The position numbers and the translations under genes were made by a program. Under the pieces are notes generated by a model. The model saw nothing but the letters and a program-made list of their open reading frames with translations. It did no database searches and had not been told where the DNA came from. A stretch of 64,000 nucleotides of DNA from contig CAJNDS010000313.1 in the NCBI GenBank assembly GCA_905221605.1, positions 478,478-542,477 of the forward strand, written 5' to 3'. The stretch comes from Symbiodinium natans (taxonomy: Eukaryota; Sar; Dinophyceae; Suessiales; Symbiodiniaceae). Below are positions 34,201 to 46,345 of the stretch, one piece after another (positions within the stretch are counted from its first letter, which is position 1; the number at the start of each line of letters is the position of its first letter).

Positions 34201-37200
34201 TAGGGGGTTTAGGGGGTTTAGGGGGTTTAGGGGGTTTAGGGGGTTTAGGGGGTTTAGCGGTTTAAGAGGTTAATGGGTTTATGGGTTTGGGGGTTTAGGG
34301 GTTTTATGGGTTTGGGGGTTTAGGGGTTTAGGGTTTGGGGGTTTAGGGTTTGGGGTTTAGGGTTTAGGGGTTCCGGGTTTAGAGGTCTAAGGGTTTAGGG
34401 GTTATGGGTTGGAAAAAGGGGTTCTTTTTGGGTTAGTTATAGGAGTTTCCAGTATGGGGTTTAGGGGTTAGGGTTTAGGGCTTTAGGGTTTAGGGGTTGT
34501 AGGGGTTTGGGGGTTTAGGGTTCTAGGGGTTTCGGGTTTGGGGTTTGGGGTTTAGGGGTTTAGGGGTTTTATGGCTTTAGGGGTTTCGGGTTTAGGGTTT
34601 GGGGTTTAGGGGTTTAGGGGTTTTATGGGTTTAGGGGTTTGGGGTTTCGGGGTTAGGGGTTTTATGGGTTCAGGGGTTTGGGGTTTAGGGGTTTAGGGGT
34701 TTAGGGGTTTAGGGGTTTGGGGGTTGGGGGGTTTGGGGTTTAGGGTTTTGGGTTTAGGGGCGTAGGGGTTGGGTTAGGGGTTATGGGCTTGAAAAGGGCT
34801 CTTTTTTGGGTTAGTTACAGGATTTTCTAGGCCGTGGACAGAATGGCTGGTGCTTCTCTGTACTCCATAACCGACAAGGTTAAAGCTCATGACAAGACCC
34901 CATTTGTCATCGTATTTGTCGGCGCGAATCGGCCAACGGTCATTCCCCTGAGATTTGCTTTGCGGCTGAGACAAATGTATTCCTCGCCGAAATCCTGGTT
35001 ATGGGGGCTTCACTGATGATGAGCACAGATGTGTCGAAGACCTCAACACCGAAGCCTTAGAGCCAGGTCGTTTGTTGCCAGGGTCTTCTGGTGACCACCC
35101 TAAACCCTAAACCCTAAACCCTAAACCTTAAACCCTAAACCCTAAACCCTAAACCCTAAACCCTAAACCCTAAACCCTAAACCCTAAACCCTAAACCCTA
35201 AACCCTAAACCCTAAACCCTAAACCAACAACCTTCAGGTTGACACTCTGGATAGATTTCATGGCGACGCGTCGAGACCCAAACCCGGCTAACCCGCGCCC
35301 ATTTGGGGGGCCCTACTTGGGAGGTGCATGGGGACTTATAAGTTATATGTAGGGTTTCGGGTTGAGGGTTTGAAGTTTAGGGTTTGGGTTCAGGGAATTG
35401 ATAAGTCGTCTCAAATGCCGGGGGAACTACGGTTCTATACCTTTTATGAGCGTACTTCCAACCCCTACCCATAGGTACCCAAGAACCTTTCTCAAGACAG
35501 AGCTGAGATTTTGGGGTTTAAGGCTTCCAAAAAGACAAATGTCTCAAGAAGCCACAAAAGACCCAGAGCTCCAATTGCCCTAAAGAGACTACAACGCCCT
35601 AAACTGGCCCTAAACCCTAAGGCTGAAACCCTAAACCCTAAACCCTAAACCCTAAACCCTAAACCCCGGAACGCCCTAGAAAGTTCCAAAAGGCACCCAT
35701 AGCTCATGACCCTTCCCCTGCCAAAACAGCAAATGGTGGTTTTCCGAGATGAGGGTTTAGGGTTCAGGGTTCGGGGTTTAGGGTTTAGGTTTAGGGTTTA
35801 GGGTCGGATTTTAGGGTTTAGGGTTATTGGGGTCCCTAGTATAAGGGAGTCCTAACTATTTGAGGTCTATTTTCGGGGTCCCCTATGTTCATGAACCCCA
35901 AATCGTTCCTACAACTACGCCCTAGAAGACCAAACCTGATATCGCCGCACCCTAAACCCCTGAACCCCGAAACCCCTGAACCCCTAAACCCTAAGCCCCT
36001 GAACCCCTAAACCCTAAGCCCGAAACCCTAAACCCTAAACCCAAATTCTAAGCCCTGAAGCCCTAAGCCCGAAACCCTAGAAATTTAGGGGTTTAGGGTT
36101 CAGGGCTTGGGGGTTCAGGGTTGGGGGTTCACCCGGCCAAGGCCTGGGCGGAGCCAGCGTTGGAAAAGCGGCGTTTGGAGGAGTGCTAGGGTTTAGGGTT
36201 TAGGGTTCAGGGTTCAGGGTTTAGGGTTTAGGGTTTAGGGTTCGGACGTGAGGGTTGAGGGCTTCAGTGTTTTGGGGTTTTACATGCGGGGTTGATGTTG
36301 TACTAGAGGTTAACGTTGTATGGGCCTACAGTCCCTACAAAGCCCAACCAACCCCTACACATGCCGATCTTCGTTGGGCGCCAATGAGGGCCCGGAGCTG
36401 AAGGTTCCAGGCGGCTAAACGTGTGGGGCTCAGCATTACCCCTATTCCTGACTTCACCCTTAAAAAGCCTAACGAGTCAACAAAACTGCACCCAGTGCCC
36501 CGAAACTTTACACCCTAAACCCTAACTCCTTCTTCGGTATCTTAGCGTACGTCAGAGCCCTTCAAAGAAGGTAATGCACCACATGAAGAGACCATGAAGC
36601 TACCTTAGAAGATCAAACCCTAAACCCTAAACCCCAAACCCCAAACCCCAAACCCTAAACCCTAAATCCCAAACTCCAAACCCTAAACCCTAAACCCTAA
36701 ACCCCAAACCCCACACCCTCTGGACAGATCCGGAGCGCCAACGCCGAATCGCTGGTGATGCGCCTGGAAGTTGAGAAGCTCGACCAGCATTAGGGTTTAG
36801 AGTTTAGGGTTTAGGGTTTAGGGTTTAGGGTTTAGGGTTTAGGGTTGAGGGGTTGAGGGGTTGAGGGGTTGAGGGGTTTAGGGGTTTAGGGTTTAGGGGT
36901 TGAGGGCTTCAGGGGTTCAGGCTTTAGGGGTTTAGGGTTTAGGGGGTTTTGGGTTGTGGGTGTGGGATCTTAAGTTTAGGGTTTTTTTAGGGTTCCACTA
37001 CGCTCTACATGTTGCTCTGCCCAGCGGCCACTGGCGCCCACCTAGCGTCACTTGATGAGTTCTCTAGATGAGGGTCCCTTTTCGGGTACCCTAAATGAGC
37101 GGGTCCGTGCCTTTGAATAAGGACCTCAAAGCCGACCATAATTTGGAGGAATCATAGGGTTTAGGGTTTAGGGTTTAGGGTTTAGGGTTCCCCCGCTCCA

Positions 37201-40200
37201 ACTCTTCCCGGAGGGATGCCCTGACAGAAGGCGGGTGGCCTTAAGCCCTTAAAGACCCCAAGCTAGCCGTTTAAGCCCTTAAACCCCAAAGCTAACCTTT
37301 AACGGTTGAAGGCCCCCCCTCCCAACACTTAAACTGGGGGTTGCTAGGGAGTTTCGCGGGTAGGGTTCCAGGGTTTAGGATTTCGGGTTTAGGGCTTGTT
37401 TAAAGTAACATCATGCTGCTTGCCAACCAGCCAAGGACTCACCCGAATCCCCAAGCCCCAGACCCTAATGTTGAGCCTGCTTTACTGGGGGCCCCCTCTA
37501 TAAAGTCAAATTGCCTTTGCTATTCAGGACACCCTGACTGTTTGGGGGTGCGCGGTGGGATCCTCCTCGTTGGCACGCCTTTGAAAAAAGATTGCCGGGC
37601 ATCGCTGCCCCTTCTAAACTTCTGTAAACTCCTCCTGGGTTCTTGGGCAAACCAACCTGGGCTGTGAGACGAAGAGGCGTGAATCCGAAGACCGCTATGA
37701 ACAAGATTTAGAATCTGTATCACGCCCATGGATTCTTCGTACGTTGAGACCGTGACTGACCACTTTTACTGATTGTTCCTGGTTAAGTGCGTGCACAACC
37801 TCAAAGTCAAGAAGTAACACCTCCAAAAGCCCGTAGCAAGATGAAAGGAACATACCAACTAAGTCAGATTTGAGGCTTGCAGAGAGCGGTTAACCTTTAC
37901 TTTCACGGGCTAGTTCATGTATTCATACGCCCGTCACATCTTGACTTAGAAACCGTACCATTCATTTCTCTCACTCTTGTTCCACAGCCTTGTTCCCTTC
38001 ACTCTTGCTTCGCTTCATCACAGTCGTTAGTACGCTATAATCAACCTCGTGACCACATAACTTAGACAGGCTTATGGCAAAGGTGATCACATGTCAAGTC
38101 AATGAGGAAGCGACTCAAAGGTATAACAAGCCAGACAGGTAAGCGATCAACCAAGAATTACCCCTGTTCATAGAGATCTCCCATCCGTTCATGCTTCCCG
38201 CCCGCAATCATAATATAAATGTTTGTAATGAAAGCACGCATCACTAGTATTATTATTGGGGCGTCCAGAGAACTTGGATATGATTCAGAGAGCGGCTAAC
38301 CTGGCATGAAAGTAAGCTTTGGGGAAGTTATAAAGGATTTCCAAGACAACTGTTCACCTGTCATGTTCTTCGTCGTGTCGTTCGTTCTGGCATCATTAAA
38401 TTACAAGCGAGGTAGTGAAATCCCGTGAGTTGTTAATAAGGCATGAACGAACCCCCCAATTCTAACCATGAAAGCCCGCGCGTTTCCTTGCGTTTTCATT
38501 ATTACAATGTTGTGGGGGCATGAGTGAGCGAACGAACGAAAGACGCCATACAATGCAATGCTAAAGGATAACTTCGCGCACGACAGACGCTTGCAAATTA
38601 GCTTATTAATTTTCTTGGGGCGTTTGTTTCACTCACTCTTGAGCTTCTATCCCTTGTGGGTTCTTGGAGCCCCTAGGTATGGCAATCGCGCACAAATTTG
38701 CATCAACATAATACTATTACAGGGGCACCCTCGGGACCCCAACATCCGGCAAGCGAACGCCGTAACCCCTTAAGGGGGGAAAAGTGTTCGATGGCCCTCC
38801 ACAATCGGGCCAATGCTGCACCTTACGAAGCTTACGAAACCAAACCTTCACAGCACCTACGCCCTATCACAGCAAACCCTACCTAAACCCCAAACCCTAT
38901 AAACCCTAAACCCTAAACCCTAAACCCAAACCCCATACTTCCTCAACTTCGGAGTTGACGAGGAAAACTGGCAAGTCAGTGCCCTTGCTGATCGGGTCCT
39001 CGATTCCGTCGCCCGGCGAGAAGTTCACTAACCCCCCCCCCTTTCAAAAGAAACTAAGCCCTCATTCAGGGCTAAGCCCGGCACCTTACACGGTAAACCC
39101 TAAACCATAAACCCTAAACCCTAAACCCTAAACCCTAAACCATAAACCCTAAACCCTAAACCCTAAACCCTAAACCCGGCGACCTACAGCTTGCGCCGCA
39201 GGGTTGATTTAGTGCGAGTGAAGCCGGGTCAGAGGTTGGCTCCGGCTCGTGCATGGCGCGTCGACAGAGCTTTTGCCTGACTTCTTGGGGGATAGCTTCG
39301 GCTTAGGGTCTAGGGTTTAGGGTTTGGGGTTTAGGGTTCAGGGTTTAGGGTTTAGGGTTTTTGTAGGGCGTACCGGGCTTACAAGGTGTCAAGGTGTCAA
39401 GTGTCTGTTAAGGGTTCCAAGAGTCTCCACACCTAGCACGCTTCAACCTGAGGGGTAGCCCTAAACCCTAAACCCTAAACCCTAAACCTTAAACCCTAAA
39501 CCCTAAACCTTGAACCCTGAACCCTGAACATGAACCCTTAACCCTTATCCTTAAACCCTGAACCCAACCCCGAGGTGCCAGGTTGGATTTTGCAGGTCCG
39601 CTTATCGGACGCGTAGGCCTTCAAAAACATCCTCCCCACGCCCCATGGTTTAGGGTTTAGGGTTTAGGGCTTAGGGTTTAGGGTTTAGGGTTTAGTGTTT
39701 AGGGTTTAGGGTTTAGGGTTAGGGCTTGCTTGGAGGTTCATGGTAAGCCAATTATGACTGTGCTTCTAACCTACTTATAAGCATCTGCAGTGCCCTCATA
39801 TGGTTATCAGTACAGTTATAAGTACAGTTAAAGTACCATGAACCTCCATGTAGGGTTTAATTGAAGGTTCAATGAGGGTTTAGGGTTTAAGGCTCATGGG
39901 TACTTACAAGCAGGGTGATCACTACCCTCAATAAGGTCATAACCATAATATAGTGACCCTACAAAGAACCCTACTTTGAGGTACCCATGAACCTCCAAGT
40001 AGGATTTTGGAGGGTAGCGGGGCTTTCGGACTTAGGCTTTAGGGTTCTGGGGAGGGTTCAGAAAAGGCCTTCTCGGCTTGGGATCCCGAAAACCTTGAAC
40101 GGACCCTCAGAAGTAGGCGCAGGCGTGGGGGAGCATATGCATTGCTGCTCTATGTAGCCTTGCCTTGTGCTCCGGAGTTGTTCCCTAAACCCTAAACCCT

Positions 40201-41142
40201 AAACCCTAAACCCTAAACCCTAAACCCTAAACCCTAAACCCTAAACCCTAAACCCTAAACCCTAAAACCCTAAACCCTAAACCCTAAACCCTAAACCCTA
40301 AACCCTAAACCCTAAACCCTAAACCCTAAACCCTAAACCCTATCTTATGTTTCTGGCGATGGCTCCTCCGAGGCTCTTCTATGACGTCGGCGGCGCGGGG
40401 CATTGTCTGGTTTTCACGGTGCGTGAAGATGTGAGGCTCCTGCTGGCCTTGGGGCCCGAAACCCGAAACCCGAAACCCTAAACCCTAAACCCTAAACCCT
40501 AAACCGTAAACCGCTGTCTGGGTCAGTAGAGGTCTGCGCCCCTTCAAATACGTCACAGCCAGTTCTAAGAAAAGCAACCCCACTAACTCTTTCCAGCTTT
40601 GGAGTTCAAGGTGTTACCCGTTGAGGGGATTGAAAAGTGCGGTCGTTTGCTACCCCAGGAGTCGGAAACGAGTTGCAGATTCCTATCATCCTAAACCCTA
40701 AACCCGACACCCTAAACCGCGCGGGGCCGCAAGCACCGACTTTGCAAGGGGTGCCGGAAGAAGGTACCAGCGGAAGAGTGCCCGCCAGGCTTCAATGGAT
40801 GCTACCCGTGCAAAACGAGGGCTCGACAACATTCACAAGCTTGCTGCTCGACAGGGCGTTCAGCAGCAAGAGTTCGCTTGAGATCTCAGATCTCAGGAGC
40901 AAAGTGAAGATCCTGGAATTTGCATTTCGCAAGATGAAGATCCTGCTTACGCTGAGCGGGCCTAGCTCGACTTGCTGCATCGGCACCATGGGAGCTTACG
41001 CCGAAGCTTGAAAATAATGAGAAGATGCAGGTACTTCAACCCAGGTGCCTCCCCCGGAAGCACTCAGGGGTCGAGGGGCACCGACTCCTACACCCTAAAC
41101 CCTAAACCCGAATCCCTAAACCCTAAACTAGCTCACCCCCGC

Positions 41143-41181
<39 letters not shown>

Positions 41182-44100
41182 ACCCCACAGGTCCCATGAG
41201 GCGACTCAGGCTCTGCGCTTCGGGAACTAGTAGTAGAGTTCGAGGGTTATGGGCCGAAGGGTTTAGGGTTTCGGGTTTTGGGTTCCGTGTTGGGGCTAAC
41301 TAGGGTTTCGGTCTAGGGTTTAGGGTTTAGGGTTTAGGGTTTAGGGTTTAGGGTTTAGGGTTTAGGGTTAGGAGGTTTACGCGGTTCAGGGAGTTTAGGG
41401 GGGTTTAGAGGGTTGAGGATTTTGGAGGTGTTTTGGGTCTAAGTCGAAGTGTTTTGGGGTCTTGGGGTTTTAGCGTTTGGTTTACACTCCCTGTCCTGCT
41501 TCATGGGCCCCCAAAACCCATATCACTCGACAGTGGGATCAGGCTTCTGGGCCGAACTTCTTACACCCTCCGCCGACTCCAGCAATGATCACGGCTCTTG
41601 CCCTGAACCCGAAACCCTGAAAGCCCCAAAACCCGGAAAAAGCCATAAGAGAAACCCTAAGAAAGAGAAGCCCTCAAAGCCCTAGGAACCTGCAAAAGCC
41701 ATAAGATAAACCCGAAAAAACCCTAAACCCTTTGTCGGAACTCTTGGGGCTTCGGGCTCCTGAGGGTATAGTGGCTCTTCGTTGTTCGGAAGTCCCCCCC
41801 TCACCTTAAGCCGGAGCCGAAAAGAGTGTGCTCTGAATGGTCAAGACTTTCTAAGCCCTAAACCCTAAACCCTAAACCCTAAACCCTAAACCCTAAACCC
41901 CCGAAGCCCTAAAAGCCGACCTCTACCCCCCAATATTCAATACCCCCCTCATATACTATCATATAACCATAAAGCGGGGGGGCTACTTAATATTCGGGGG
42001 TAGGGGCGGGGGATAATAGTATAACATAATCATAAAAGGGGGGGGGGGGTTACTTAATAGTAGGGGGTAGGGGGGGGGGGGGATAATATTATAATATAAC
42101 CATAAAAGGGGGGGGGGGGTACTTAATAGTAGGGGGTAGGGGGGGGGGTAATATTAGGGGGGGAAGGGATGAAGCCCTCAACTCCTGTCTTCAGGGAGTC
42201 AGCGGTAGAGGTGGCCGGCGACGCTCCGAGCAACGACTTCCAGGCGGGGCTTGGTTTAGGGTCTAGGGTCTAGGGTCTAGGGTTTAGGGTTTAGGGTTTA
42301 GGGTTTAGGGTTTAGGGTTTAGGGTTTAGGGTTTAGGGTTTATCAGGTTTAGGTTGCACAGGGATCGCCTACTGCCTCCCTCCCCCCGGCCCCCTCCTAC
42401 GGGTTTAGGGCTTGGGGTCCTTGCAAGGGGAAGTCGCTTCTTTGTTTGGGGGTTTTTTAGCACTCATTGTGGTTTGTCGTTCAGGCAATAAGGGTCTGGT
42501 CATTTACGAACTTAAGCCCTAAGCCCTAAACAAAACCCTACCCCCTAAACCCCATAAGGTTCAGGGGGTTTAGACCCGTAAGGCCTGCATTCCTTAACCT
42601 GCCCTTCCGTTTAACCGCAGAAAGCGTGCTCTCTCACTGAGGCCCTGGGAGGCCTGAACCCCCTAAACCCCCTAAACCCTTTGAACCCTTTGAACCCCCT
42701 TAACCCCCTGAACCCTCTGAACCCCCACCCCCCTAAACCCCCTAAACTCCCTGCACCCCCCCCACTAAACCTAAACACCTCATGGGTTTTCAGGACAGAT
42801 CGGAGTCGCAGAAGGAGTTCCTAAACAAACAGGAACGCCACACTTTGTCCTTGTGCCCTCTGCTACTTTGCCGCTCCAGATGGCGCCGAAAAAAGGCGCT
42901 CCAGCACAGGACATACTTCGTTCTTTTCATCTCGCCTGAAGTCTGGGAAGGGTTCATGGATGACTCAGTCAGTCAGCTGCGTAAGAAAGAAAATCCTGCC
43001 GCCTGGCTGAGTCAGCTGGGCCTGAGAAACCCGACAGAGCACACCCTTGACAGCATCTGCGCCTGCATGAGCATGCTTGATCGGCATGGCGAGTCAGCTC
43101 GCGAGAGTCCGCAGAGATCCTTTGCTCTGTTAGGGCACGGTGAAGTCCAAGGTGAGCCACGTTCTCTGAAGACCTTGCTTCTGCAACCTGACAGTGTCCC
43201 TGAGGCCACCAGCCGCCTGCAGAACCGTGACGACCCATATCATTAACACAACAAAAAACGCGCCAAGCCGCCCAAACCTTAACCGTCTACCACCCCAAAC
43301 CTCCCTTAACCGTAATCCCGAATCCCCAAATATCCTAATGCTGCACGGCAAGCCCCATGAAATTGTGGTTCTTGTGCCCCCGCCATCTATATACATATGC
43401 ACATGCACATGTTACACAGTACTTCTAAAACCCTCTAACCCCTAACCCGTATATACACCTCTGAATCTCCAACCCCCCCCCCCCCCCCCTAAACCCTATA
43501 CCCTAAACCCTGAAACCAAAAACCCTAAACCCTAAACCCTAAGATCTCCCTCCAGATCTCCCCAGACTCCCCCCAAATATGCCCAATTCCCTCAGTTGTA
43601 AAAAACAAAACGTTTCGGTCAAAACTTTCGGTCAAAACGTTTCGGTCAAAACGTTTCGGTCAAAACTTATTGGGACCCAAACCAGCGATACAATTTCTAT
43701 AAACCCCTACTCTCCTGAAGCCCTTGGCTGCCAAGAAAGCCACGGAAGGTCGACGTCAACGTGGCGGGCATCGGCATCTCCCTGGTGGCTGCGCCCAACA
43801 GCCCCCTAGCTCAGGGTTTAGGGGTTTGGGGTTTAGGGTTTAGGGTTTGGGATTTAGGGTTTAGGGTTTAGGGTTTGGGGTTTAGGGTTTAGGGTTTGGG
43901 GTTTAGGGATTAAGGGATTTAGGGGTCTAGGGGTTTACGGATTAAGGGATTAAGTGATTTAGGAGATTTAGGGCTTTAGGGATTAAGGGATTTAGGGATG
44001 TAGGGTTTAGGGTTATAACCTGGAATTGTGGTAATCACTGGGGGCGATATCAGAATTATTTTTGTGATTAAAGTGCGTTTTTTTTTGTCATCGGTATGTG

Positions 44101-46192
44101 TGAATAATCTGTAGCTGTGGCGATGTGGGGTTTGGAATCTGTGAAAAAAGTGTAAAAAATGTGATTCTGCTGTTCCTGGACCGTTGGCATCTGTGAAAAA
44201 TCTGTGAAAAATTTGTGAAAAATCTGTGAAAAATCTGTGAAAATCTGTGAAAAAAGTGTGAAGGAAATGTGACAAATCTATGCCAGCCGCAGCTCAAGTG
44301 AAGGACCCCGCGTGTGGTTGGCTACTAGACTAGTGAGTGACTAGTGACGTAGCTACTTGATTAGACTGAAGATTTTGACACTTTCAGCAAGCTACACTCT
44401 ATCGAATCTTAGCCTAGGCCGTTATACACATGTCTGGCTGGCGGGTTCGACGTGTGAAGCTGGCCAATGTTTATTCTTTTCTGCTCACTTCTCTCTCGGA
44501 CTTGCAGGCTTAACGTTTAGGTTTAAGTTTAGTTTTAATTAAGTCTTTAAGTTTACTTTAGTTTAATTTTAGTTAAACGGGGATGCTGCTACGGCCGCTG
44601 GGGGGTTCCAGATGGCGTTCAAGCACAATTGCAGAAGGATTCTCTCTGTCCCGGGCATCGAATATATTGATCATCTATCTGAAGATCAAATTCGGCCCGA
44701 ACTCATAGAGTTTTCTGTTGGCTTTTAAATCTTAAATAAAACTTCGACGTATGTCTGAGATTTTCAATAATCTTAACAATTAAGGAATGTGATGCGCGAG
44801 ATAGATGCTTGGCGGGGGGAGGGGGGGCGGGGGGGGGGGGGCGGGGAAGAGGGGGGGGGGAGGGGAGGGGAAGGGGGGGGGGGGGGCGGGCGGGGCGGGG
44901 GCGGGGGGGGCGGGTGGTGGGGGGCGGTGGGTGGCAATTTTTTCATACTTTTTTCACACTTTTTTCAAACTTTTTTCACACATTTTTCACACATTTTTCA
45001 CACTTTTTTCACAGATTTGCCGCTATTTGATTTTAATTAAATGTTAATAAGATTTAAATTAAATTTTAATTAAAAATTACAATTTTAATTATCTTTTTAA
45101 TTAAAAATTAATATTTTAATAAGAATTTGTTTAAATTTTAATTAAAAATTACAATTTTAATTAACCTTTTAATTAAAAATTAATATTTTAATAGGAATTC
45201 TTATTAAAATATTAATTTCTAATTAAAAAGCTAATTAAAATTGAAATTTTTATTTAAAATTTAAATAAATACAAAAGAAAAATTTAAATTTTAATTAAAA
45301 AAATAATTAAAAGATTGTAATAAATTTAAAATTTTTATTAAAATGAATTTTAAATTTCTTAAGTTTAACAAAGTTTAATTAATGTAATTAAAAATCACAA
45401 TTTTAATTATCGTTTTATTAAAAAATTAATATTAATGGGAATTCTTATTTAAATATTAATTTCTAAAATTAAAAAGCTAATTAAACTTGCAATTTTATTT
45501 AAATTCAATAAATACAAATGAAAAAATATTAATTTTTTTTAATTAAAAAAATAATTAGATTTTTTAATTTTTATTAAAATTGAAATTTTTGTTTTTTATT
45601 TTTTTTTTTTTTTTTTAAATTTTCTTAATTTTAATAAAGTTAATTTTAAATGTTAAATAAAATTCACAATTTAATTATCTTTTTAATTAAAAATTAGTAT
45701 TTAGAATTCCTTTTAAAATATTAATTTTCTATTTAAAAGGTTAATTAAAATTGTAATTTTTATTTAAAATTTAATTAAATTCTTATTAAAATATTAATTT
45801 TTAATTAAAAAGATAATTAAGATTGTAATTTTTAATTAATATTTAATTTAAATCTTATTAAAATTTAATTAAAATCAAATAGCTGCAAATTTGTGAAAAA
45901 ATGTGAAAAATGTGTGAAAAATGTGTGAAAAAAGTGTGAAAAAAGTGTGAAAAAAGTGTGAAAAAAAAGTGTGAAAAAAGTGTGAAAAAAGTGTGAACAA
46001 TTTGTCCCCCCCCCGCCCCGCCCCCCCCCCTTCCCCCTCCCGCCCCCTCCCGCCGCCCCCTTCCAGCCCCTCCGCCGCCCCCCGCTCCCCCGTCCCCCCC
46101 CCCCCCCCTCCCCCACCCCCCCCGCCACCCCCACCTCCCCCATTCCTCACTCCCCCTCCTTCCTCTCCCTCCCTCCCTCCCTCCCTCCTTTT

Positions 46193-46225
<33 letters not shown>

Positions 46226-46304
46226 TCTGTTTCTCTTTCTTTTATCTTTTTCTCTCTCTGTATATCTCTTCCTTCCTTCCTTCCACTGCACATGGCCCCC
46301 CTCG

Positions 46305-46345
<41 letters not shown>

